Shown here: in pieces, positions 5,482 to 10,158 of the stretch | Numbering within the stretch: the first letter of the stretch is position 1 | How the letters are laid out: each line of letters begins with the position of its first letter | Assembly (NCBI GenBank): GCA_050245975.1 | Contig: JBFWWW010000147.1 | Location: 1-10,158, forward strand | Source of the DNA: JBFWWW01 sp050245975 | GTDB taxonomy: Bacteria > Pseudomonadota > Alphaproteobacteria > Rhizobiales > Hyphomicrobiaceae | Length of the DNA: 10,158 bases | Direction of reading: 5' to 3' | The notes under the pieces: generated by a model | What the model saw: the letters and a program-made list of their open reading frames with translations, nothing else | What the model was told of the DNA's origin: nothing | The model's database searches: none | Made by a program: the position numbers and the translations under genes

Positions 5482-6585
5482 CTATTCCGCTGCGGCCTGC
5501 ATCTGCACGGCTATTCCGTCGTGCGCATAGGCAATGCCGTCGAACAGAAGCCGTGCGGTGCGCAGAAGGCCGGCGCGTTCGACGACGGGATTGTCCGGCG
5601 TGCCGCCGACCTGCAAACGGACCGTGAATTCGCCGGTCGGATGCTCGATCGACATGGTCTTGACCGGGCCAGGCGGGACGGTGGCCACTTCGCTCGCGGG
5701 CGAGCCTGGCAGGACGCTTGCCGTCGCGACCGTCACGGCGGCAAATACGCCGATCGACGCGTGGCACTCGTGCGGGATGAAGGAGCGCGTCATCAGGTGC
5801 CCGCCGTTGCGCGGCTCGGAAACGATGCACATTTTGGGCACGACCTTTGCGGCCACGTCGCCGAGGTTCATCAATGGGCCTGCAGCCAGCCGGATGGCCT
5901 CAAGACGCGCCTTGAGCTCCCGGTCGATGTTGAGCTGGTCGCGCGGCTCGTGCCCGGTGCAGCCGACATCGGCCGCCTTGAGCACGATCACCGGCATCCC
6001 GTTGTCGATCAGCGTGCAAGGCACGCCGTCGATGATGTCACGGACGCAGCCGGTGGGCAGGAGTTTGCCGCAGACAGACCCTTCGGCATCGAGGAACTCG
6101 ATTGCGATAGGCGCGGCCGTGCCGGGGACGCCGTCGATGCGCGCGCTGCCGCCATAGTTGACGCGTCCGCCCGGCGTCTCGATCAGCGCCTCCGCGATGG
6201 TGCCGGTGTTGAGGGTGCGAATTCTGATCCTGGTGATATTGCCGGTCGGTTTGATGAGGCCTCGCTCGATGGCGAACGGGCCGACGCCGGCCAGGATATT
6301 GCCGCAGTTCGGCGTCGTATCGACGATCGGCCGATCAACGCCCACCTGTGCGAAGAGGAAGTCGATATCGGCGCCGGGCTCCTGCGCACGGGAAACGATG
6401 GCGACCTTGCTTGTCAGAGGATGCGCGCCGCCGAGGCCGTCGACTTGGCGCTGATCGGGCGAACCCATGATCGACAGAAGGACGCGATCGCGGTCGGCCG
6501 TGTCCGCCGGCAAATCCTCGGCAAGAAAATAAGCTCCCTTCGATGTCCCACCTCGCATCAGGACGCAGCGGATCCCGCTCTGCAT
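5482..6585 (-). CDS. galD: 4-oxalomesaconate tautomerase (PrpF family)
   Basis: 367 residues from ATG 6585, which has GGAGAG about 5 bases upstream; an in-frame upstream start at 6639 has no such site and adds 18 residues lacking family features. The N-terminus 'CVLMRGGTSKGAYFL' (7-21), 'MGSPDQRQVDGLGGAHPLTSKVAI' (40-63), 'NCGNILAGVGPFAIERGL' (93-110), 'PTGEFTV' (316-322) and 'RTARLLFDG' (342-350) are PrpF-family blocks. The fold is a pair of diaminopimelate-epimerase-like domains; C94 sits in the position of an epimerase-type cysteine. GalD interconverts the keto and enol forms of 4-oxalomesaconate, giving GalB its usable tautomer. PrpF proteins of the methylcitrate cycle share the fold, but the galB and galC neighbours decide for GalD. 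It is the first gene of the four-gene minus-strand operon. Confidence 0.85.
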   Translation of the reverse strand: MQSGIRCVLMRGGTSKGAYFLAEDLPADTADRDRVLLSIMGSPDQRQVDGLGGAHPLTSKVAIVSRAQEPGADIDFLFAQVGVDRPIVDTTPNCGNILAGVGPFAIERGLIKPTGNITRIRIRTLNTGTIAEALIETPGGRVNYGGSARIDGVPGTAAPIAIEFLDAEGSVCGKLLPTGCVRDIIDGVPCTLIDNGMPVIVLKAADVGCTGHEPRDQLNIDRELKARLEAIRLAAGPLMNLGDVAAKVVPKMCIVSEPRNGGHLMTRSFIPHECHASIGVFAAVTVATASVLPGSPASEVATVPPGPVKTMSIEHPTGEFTVRLQVGGTPDNPVVERAGLLRTARLLFDGIAYAHDGIAVQMQAAAE

Positions 6586-6777
6586 GTGGCTCTCCGTTAA
6601 TCGATGGCACGCGCCGCGACACGTCAGCGAGCCGATCATAATCCGATCTCAGGCTGGCGTGTATCCGCGTTTGGCTCTTCCAAGGACCTGAGTGGTGCAT
6701 TGAGGGCGGAATATTTAACCGGTAGTCTCAGGTGATGACCAAGCGGGGCTGCAGGATGGCAGGGTGGGGGATTGTCG
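6586..6777. promoter_or_regulatory. Divergent intergenic region, galD operon / ankyrin gene
   Basis: This 192-bp stretch separates two divergent genes and holds no convincing ORF. On the minus strand TATGAT (6640-6635) is a good -10 element, 50 bp before the galD start, but the -35 position 17 bp upstream reads TACACG, which is poor and suggests an activator-dependent promoter. TTGGCTCTTCCAA (6671-6683) is a T-N11-A dyad with TTGG/CCAA arms, the form of a LysR-type binding box, centred about 49 bp upstream of the predicted start. CCGATC is repeated directly at 6632-6637 and 6643-6648. The promoter assignments are tentative. Confidence 0.4.
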
Positions 6778-7449
6778 GTGTGGAAATTCGTACTTGCGGC
6801 CGTTGTCATGGGTGCGACCCTTTCCACGCATTTGGCCGTGGCTGCCGAGCGCTCCATGACTGAAACGCCACTTCATGCCGCGGCAGCAAAGGATGACGCA
6901 GAGGCGATCCGCGCTCTGTTGGCGAAAGACGCCCGTATCGACGCGCGCGACAGCGGCGGGCGCACCGCTCTTCTGGTCGCCGCGCATGGCAACAGGATCA
7001 ATGCGGCGCGTGCGCTGATCGATGCCGGCGCCGATGTCAACGCCAAGGACGATATCAACGACAGCCCCTATTTGTACGCCGGCGCGCGCGGCCATCTCGA
7101 AATCCTCAGGATGGCGCTCGCCCATGGCGCCGATCTGAAGAGCACCAACCGGTACGGCGGGACGGCATTGATCCCGGCAGCGGAGCGCGGCCATGTGGAG
7201 ACGGTCCGGACCCTGATCGCCGCGGGTGTCAACGTCGATCACGTCAACAAGCTCGGTTGGACCGCGCTGCTGGAGGCCATCATCCTCAGCGACGGCGGGC
7301 CGGCCCATCAGCAGATCGTCGACCTGCTGATCGCGGCAAAGGCCAATGTCAATCTGGCCGACAGGGATGGGATGACGCCGCTCGCGCATGCCCGCAGCCG
7401 GGGCTATCGCGAGATCGAAAAGCGTCTCCTCGCGGCAGGCGCGCGGTAG
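6778..7449 (+). CDS. Exported ankyrin-repeat protein
   Basis: 223 residues from GTG 6778, about 7 bases after a GGGTGGGGG purine run; a TTG two codons earlier (6772) is the alternative. Residues 1-24 look like a Sec signal peptide: one Lys, a hydrophobic core 'FVLAAVVMGATL', and cleavage likely after 'AVA' or 'VAA'. The rest is six ankyrin repeats, each opening with TPLH, TALL, SPYL, TALI, TALL or TPLA, with 'GADVNAKD'-type loops between them. The fifth repeat carries an insertion of about five residues ('LSDGGPA'). Nothing but repeats follows the signal, so the protein should be a periplasmic protein-binding scaffold. Small periplasmic ankyrin proteins occur beside catalase genes in other proteobacteria; no such partner is present here. 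It is divergent from galD and converges on pirin. Its partner is unknown. Confidence 0.85.
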   Translation: MWKFVLAAVVMGATLSTHLAVAAERSMTETPLHAAAAKDDAEAIRALLAKDARIDARDSGGRTALLVAAHGNRINAARALIDAGADVNAKDDINDSPYLYAGARGHLEILRMALAHGADLKSTNRYGGTALIPAAERGHVETVRTLIAAGVNVDHVNKLGWTALLEAIILSDGGPAHQQIVDLLIAAKANVNLADRDGMTPLAHARSRGYREIEKRLLAAGAR

Positions 7450-7466
7450 TGGCCCGTCCGGATGCC

Positions 7467-7496
7467 GGCGGCCCCGGCCCGAGGGCCGGAGCCGCC
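7467..7496. terminator. GC-rich hairpin between convergent ankyrin and pirin genes
   Basis: The arms 7467-7480 (GGCGGCCCCGGCCC) and 7483-7496 (GGGCCGGAGCCGCC) pair at 13 of 14 positions around GA, so in RNA a long GC stem with a tight loop can form on either strand. It fills most of the 51-bp gap between the TAG of the ankyrin gene and the stop of pirin. No T-run follows on either side, but the position and strength suit a bidirectional transcription barrier. Confidence 0.55.
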
Positions 7497-7500
7497 TGCT

Positions 7501-8379
7501 TCAGGCGTTCTCCGTTTCGGCGATGCGGCCGAATTTTCCATTCTGGAAATCAAGCATGGCCTGCTTGATCTCGCCGACGGTGTTCATGACGAACGGTCCG
7601 TGAGCAACAACCGGCTCATCGATCGGCGCGCCGGTGAGGACCAGAAGCTTGGCCTCGCCGTTGGCTTCGATGGCAACGCTGCCGCCCGTGCGCCCGAGCA
7701 GGACTGTCTGCCCGCCGCGCACAATCTCCTGGCCATTCACTTCGACCGTCCCGGACAGGACCAGCAAAGTCACCGTATGGCCCTCCGGCGCATCGAACGT
7801 CACCGTCTTGTCGCGAACGAGCCGCACGTCCCAGATGTTGACGGGCGTGAACGTCCGCGCCGGTCCCTGCGTATCGTCGAAGCTGCCCGCAATGACGCGC
7901 ACCTTGCCGGCGCCATCCGGCAGTTCGACCGCCGGGATGTCGGCATTGAGCAGCGTCTGGTAGCCGGGCTTGGCCGACTTGTATTTTGCAGGCAGATTGA
8001 CCCAGAGCTGGACCATCTCGAAGTCGCCGCCCTTCGCTGCGAATGCCGGCGAGTGGTACTCCTCGTGCAGGATACCCGAGGCCGCCGTCATCCATTGCAC
8101 ATCGCCGGGGCCGATCAGTCCGCCGGCTCCCGTCGAGTCGCGATGCTCGACCTCGCCCTCGTAGACGATCGTGACCGTCTCGAAGCCCTTGTGCGGATGG
8201 ACACCGACGCCGCGCCGACGAGTTGTCGGTTCGAACCGGGCTGGGCCGGCATAGTCGAGCATGATGAAGGGGCTGATATGCTGGCCCTGGTCGTGATGCG
8301 ACAGCATCGTGCGGACCGGAAACCCGTCCCCGACCCAATGCGGGCGCGGAGCACTGTGGACACCAAGGATCTGTCTCAT
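7501..8379 (-). CDS. Pirin family cupin protein
   Basis: 292 residues from ATG 8379, with AAAGGAA about 8 bases upstream; the frame is open to 8493 but the extra 38 residues have no pirin features. The N-terminal cupin is typical: 'SPFIMLDYAGPARFEP', then 'GVGVHPHKGFETVTIVYEGEVEHRDS' and 'GDVQWMTAASGILHEEYHS'. The four expected iron ligands are all present: H61 and H63 (HPH), H105 and E107 (LHEE). The C-terminal cupin ends with 'GPFVMNTVGEIKQAMLDFQNGKFG', also standard. Bacterial pirins such as E. coli YhhW can act as quercetin 2,3-dioxygenases in vitro, while others modulate central metabolic enzymes; the role here is open. It is divergent from a LysR-type regulator, the usual arrangement for a regulator-target pair. 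Confidence 0.9.
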   Translation of the reverse strand: MRQILGVHSAPRPHWVGDGFPVRTMLSHHDQGQHISPFIMLDYAGPARFEPTTRRRGVGVHPHKGFETVTIVYEGEVEHRDSTGAGGLIGPGDVQWMTAASGILHEEYHSPAFAAKGGDFEMVQLWVNLPAKYKSAKPGYQTLLNADIPAVELPDGAGKVRVIAGSFDDTQGPARTFTPVNIWDVRLVRDKTVTFDAPEGHTVTLLVLSGTVEVNGQEIVRGGQTVLLGRTGGSVAIEANGEAKLLVLTGAPIDEPVVAHGPFVMNTVGEIKQAMLDFQNGKFGRIAETENA

Positions 8380-8395
8380 GGCTGCGTTCCTTTCT

Positions 8396-8410
8396 CGGCC
8401 GGAGCGGCCG
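8396..8410 (-). other. Small GC hairpin just upstream of the pirin ribosome binding site
   Basis: CGGCCG-GAG-CGGCCG forms a six-pair stem with a three-base loop, two bases from the AAAGGAA ribosome binding site (8387-8393). If it forms in the pirin leader it would sit beside the initiation region and could tune translation. This is a short motif in GC-rich DNA and may mean nothing. Confidence 0.25.
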
Positions 8411-8459
8411 TTCTGGAACTGAAATAGGGTGAGACGATCATCCCGCCAGACGGCAAAAC

Positions 8460-8489
8460 TTGACCGCTCTGTCCCAAATTTGGGACAAT
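8460..8489 (+). promoter_or_regulatory. Possible promoter of the LysR-type regulator
   Basis: TTGACC (8460-8465, five of six to TTGACA) and GACAAT (8484-8489, four of six to TATAAT) are 18 bp apart. A start about 7 bases further is 8496, the A of the LysR ATG, so the message would be leaderless. The palindrome 8470-8487 fills the spacer. A weak GGGA 10 bases before the ATG leaves a normal leader possible if transcription starts earlier. Confidence 0.4.
8470..8487. promoter_or_regulatory. Perfect 18-bp palindrome, probable LysR operator for pirin and its own gene
   Basis: TGTCCCAAATTTGGGACA is fully self-complementary and lies between the divergent pirin and LysR genes, 90 bp from the pirin start and 8 bp from the LysR start. 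An 18-bp perfect palindrome is very unlikely by chance, and the location is where LysR-type regulators usually bind. The inner TCCC-N6-GGGA gives a symmetric site of T-N12-A spacing, close to the T-N11-A rule of the family. Binding by the adjacent regulator is inferred. Confidence 0.75.
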
Positions 8490-8500
8490 GCATCGATGCA
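8489..8500. promoter_or_regulatory. Second perfect palindrome over the LysR start codon
   Basis: TGCATCGATGCA is a perfect 12-bp palindrome beginning one base after the 18-bp operator and containing the ATG of the regulator gene (8496-8498). It may be an additional regulator contact or may affect initiation; short palindromes are common, so the meaning is uncertain. Confidence 0.3.
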
Positions 8501-9428
8501 GGACCTCAACGATCTCTACTATTTCGCTCAGGTCGTGGACCATGGCGGCTATGCCGCCGCGAGCCGGGCGCTCGGCATCCCCAAATCGAAATTGAGCCGA
8601 CGCATCCTCGCGCTGGAGGACCGCCTGGGCGTGCGGTTGCTGCAGCGGTCGACCCGCAAGCTGGCGGTGACGGAGATCGGCCAGGACTACTATCGCCATT
8701 GCGTCGCGATGCTCGTCGAGGCCGAGGCGGCTCAGGAAGCAATCGACAGGTCCCGCTCCGGACCGCAAGGCCTCATCCGTATCAGCGCTCCGCCCGCGCT
8801 CGTGTGCTTCGAGGTCGGCCCGATGATCGCGCGCTACATGGCAGCCAACCCGCGCGTGGTGGTGGACCTCGAGTCGACCTCGCGCCGCGTCGACGTGATC
8901 GGCGAGGGGATCGACGTGGCGCTACGCGTGCGCGTTCCGCCGATCGAACAGTCCGGCCTTGTGATGCGCACGCTGGGCGAAAGCCCGCAGCGGATGGTGG
9001 CGAGCCCCGGGCTCGTCAAGGGGCGCGCGCTGCCGCTTGTGCCGGCAGACCTCGGCTCGTTGCCGAGTCTCGATGTTGCGCCGATGCTGCAGAGCCATGT
9101 CTGGGAGCTTTATGGAGCGGATGGCGCATCCGTCCGCGTCGCGCACACGCCGCGCCTCGTCACGGACGACATGGCGCAGCTTCTCCATGCGGCGCTGGAG
9201 GGCGTTGGCGTCGTCAAGCTGCCGAGCATGGTGGCGGATACTCACATCACGGCGGGACGGCTGGTCGATGTTACGCCCGGCTGGACGCCACGGGGCGGGC
9301 TCGTTCACGCGGTGTTCGGCTCGCGCCGCGGCCTGTTGCCCTCGGTGCGCGGCCTGATCGATCACCTTGCGGTGGAGTATAGCCGAACGGTCGCGCACAA
9401 CGATCCGCAGGGTCCTGCAGGCCGGTAG
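8496..9428 (+). CDS. LysR-type transcriptional regulator, divergent from pirin
   Basis: 310 residues from ATG 8496, the standard LysR length. The N-terminal winged helix is clear: 'LNDLYYFAQVVDHGGYAAASRALGIPKSKLSRRILALEDRLGVRLLQRSTRKLAVTE' (residues 4-60) is the family DNA-binding signature, followed by the linker helix 'GQDYYRHCVAMLVEAEAAQEAI'. The effector domain starts near residue 92 ('GLIRISAPPAL') and contains 'GEGIDVALRV' and 'GVGVVKLPSMV' as in the CrgA/AaeR-like branch of LysR proteins. It probably controls the divergent pirin gene and itself through the palindrome at 8470-8487. Whether it also acts on the gal operon is unknown; the P. putida gallate operon is controlled by a LysR protein, but this one is separated from galD by two genes. 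A start 12 codons upstream at 8460 would lie on the -35-like element and is less likely. Confidence 0.88.
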   Translation: MQDLNDLYYFAQVVDHGGYAAASRALGIPKSKLSRRILALEDRLGVRLLQRSTRKLAVTEIGQDYYRHCVAMLVEAEAAQEAIDRSRSGPQGLIRISAPPALVCFEVGPMIARYMAANPRVVVDLESTSRRVDVIGEGIDVALRVRVPPIEQSGLVMRTLGESPQRMVASPGLVKGRALPLVPADLGSLPSLDVAPMLQSHVWELYGADGASVRVAHTPRLVTDDMAQLLHAALEGVGVVKLPSMVADTHITAGRLVDVTPGWTPRGGLVHAVFGSRRGLLPSVRGLIDHLAVEYSRTVAHNDPQGPAGR

Positions 9429-9464
9429 AGGCGTCCCTGAGCGGCCGTCGTCTCCGCCTGGTGT

Positions 9465-10158
9465 TCACGTCCCGATCTTCGGGACACGGTGCCGGTCAAG
9501 CCCGATGGCGATATTTTTCTGCTCCATATAGATCTCGAAGGCGTAGTCGCCGCCATCCCGGCCGATGCCGCTGGCCTTGGTGCCGCCGAATGGCGTCGGC
9601 AGATGGCGCACGTTTTCCGAGTTCACCCAGACCATGCCGACTTCGACGCCCTGCGCCACGCGGTGCGCGCGCCCCACATCTCCGGTCCAGATATAGGCGG
9701 CGAGCCCATAGCGGACGTCGTTGGCGATACGCAGCGCGTCCTCCTCGTCCTCGAAGGGGATCACGGTCAGAACCGGCCCGAAGATCTCCTCCTGGGCGAT
9801 GCGCATCGTGGTCTTGGCGTGGATGAAAAGCGTCGGAGCGACAAAATTGCCCTGACCGTTGCGCGCGCGCGTGCCGCCGGTGGCGATCTCGGCACCTTCG
9901 GCCCGGGCATGCTCGGTAAAGCTCAGGACCTTCTCCACATGGTGCGGATGAATCAGCGGGCCGATCTCGGTTGCCGGATCGAGAGGATGTCCAACCCTGA
10001 TCTTGTCGATGCGCTCGTTCAGGTCCGCGACAAAGCTGGCGTAAATCGAGCGATTTACGAGCGCGCGGCTCGACGACGTGCAGCGCTGGCCGTTAAGGCT
10101 GTAGATCATGAACAACACGGCGTCGCGGGCACGATCGAGGTCGGCATCGTCGAACACG
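9465..10158 (-). CDS. hpaE: Aldehyde dehydrogenase, C-terminal part (5-carboxymethyl-2-hydroxymuconate semialdehyde dehydrogenase-like)
   Basis: The minus-strand frame is open from the right edge to a TGA at 9467-9465; about 231 residues are visible, roughly the last 45 percent of a 490-residue NAD-dependent aldehyde dehydrogenase. The catalytic cysteine is in 'NGQRCTSSSR' (codon 10082-10080), followed by the cofactor-contacting 'EEIFGPVL' and the C-terminal 'PFGGTKASGIGRDGGDYAFEIYMEQKNIAI'. The general-base Glu lies outside the window. The ending 'FEIYMEQKN...HRVPKIGT' and 'GMVWVNSENVRHLPTPFGG' resemble HpaE of homoprotocatechuate degradation, which oxidises 5-carboxymethyl-2-hydroxymuconate semialdehyde after meta cleavage. 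A hydroxymuconic-semialdehyde or betaine-aldehyde dehydrogenase is the alternative. Family is certain; the hpaE assignment is moderate. It converges on the LysR gene with a 36-bp gap. Confidence 0.75.
   Translation of the reverse strand, partial: VFDDADLDRARDAVLFMIYSLNGQRCTSSSRALVNRSIYASFVADLNERIDKIRVGHPLDPATEIGPLIHPHHVEKVLSFTEHARAEGAEIATGGTRARNGQGNFVAPTLFIHAKTTMRIAQEEIFGPVLTVIPFEDEEDALRIANDVRYGLAAYIWTGDVGRAHRVAQGVEVGMVWVNSENVRHLPTPFGGTKASGIGRDGGDYAFEIYMEQKNIAIGLDRHRVPKIGT
9469..9485 (-). terminator. Short hairpin at the 3' end of the aldehyde dehydrogenase gene
   Basis: GTCCCGA (9469-9475) and TCGGGAC (9479-9485) are perfect 7-bp arms around a three-base loop, covering the last codons of the dehydrogenase gene, 41 bp beyond the convergent LysR stop. 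The stem and position suit an end-of-gene hairpin serving either direction, but there is no T-run. Confidence 0.35.

Noticed and set aside
4827..5627. 266-codon open frame on the plus strand opposite galB
   Set aside because: No family features, and it covers the well-supported galB gene and the galD 3' end; shadow frame.
5434..6600. 388-codon open frame on the plus strand opposite galD
   Set aside because: It mirrors the codon structure of galD, its product is rich in Arg/Asp/Ala with no recognisable domain, and galD is an unmistakable family member. It is an antisense shadow of GC-rich coding DNA.
8380..8493. 38-residue upstream extension of pirin
   Set aside because: It would start within the second palindrome region and read through the operator; pirins begin near 'MRQILGVHSAPRPHWVGDGFPV', and a good ribosome binding site precedes ATG 8379.
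9429..9459. AGGCG...CGCCT repeat between the LysR and dehydrogenase genes as a terminator
   Set aside because: Only five pairs with a loop of about 21 bases and no T-run; not distinguishable from chance.
9469..9485. GTCCC-N7-GGGAC at the dehydrogenase 3' end as a second LysR operator
   Set aside because: It resembles the TGTCCC-N6-GGGACA palindrome but has a different spacer and lies inside coding sequence at a convergent gene end; a hairpin role or chance is more likely.
1..10158. CRISPR arrays, insertion sequences, tRNA or phage genes
   Set aside because: No regularly spaced direct repeats, transposase-like protein, terminal inverted repeats or tRNA-like cloverleaf were noticed on either strand.

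Overview
The window looks like chromosome of a GC-rich alphaproteobacterium. The order Hyphomicrobiales (a Bradyrhizobium, Afipia or Xanthobacteraceae type) is my best guess. It rests on high GC, long antisense shadow frames, tight ATGA-coupled genes, an ArsR/AHSA1/DUF899 set and many aromatic-catabolism genes. No tRNA, rRNA, insertion sequence, CRISPR array or phage gene is visible.

Layout. 1-187 is the 3' end of a PAS-domain protein. 213-686 encodes a small four-helix CopD-like membrane protein. 795-2553 is a probable operon: an ArsR-type repressor, an AHSA1/SRPBCC protein overlapping it by ATGA, and a DUF899 thioredoxin-fold protein. Its promoter carries two copies of TCAACC-N4-GGTTGA exactly 40 bp apart, and the transcript looks leaderless. 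2617-3051 is a half-size EamA/DMT transporter, convergent with the next block.

The centre (6585 down to 3056, minus strand) is a four-gene aromatic catabolic operon: galD-like 4-oxalomesaconate tautomerase, galB-like 4-oxalomesaconate hydratase, galC/ligK-like 4-carboxy-4-hydroxy-2-oxoadipate aldolase, then a VOC-fold (type I) extradiol dioxygenase. The first three form the complete lower half of the gallate / protocatechuate 4,5-cleavage route, ending in pyruvate and oxaloacetate. The unusual point is the fourth gene. The known ring-cleavage enzymes feeding this route (GalA, LigAB) are LigB-type proteins, whereas this one resembles catechol 2,3-dioxygenase. It keeps the three iron ligands but has Tyr where the catalytic His of that family should be. 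This is the best candidate in the window for an undescribed function.

Divergent from the operon, 6778-7449 encodes an exported six-repeat ankyrin protein. It converges on a pirin gene (8379-7501, minus) across a strong GC hairpin. Pirin diverges from a LysR-type regulator (8496-9428) across a perfect 18-bp palindrome, which is probably the LysR operator. The right edge (10158-9465, minus) holds the C-terminal part of an aldehyde dehydrogenase most like HpaE of homoprotocatechuate degradation, suggesting that aromatic catabolism continues beyond the window.

All calls come from reading the sequence and from remembered family features; no database search was run.
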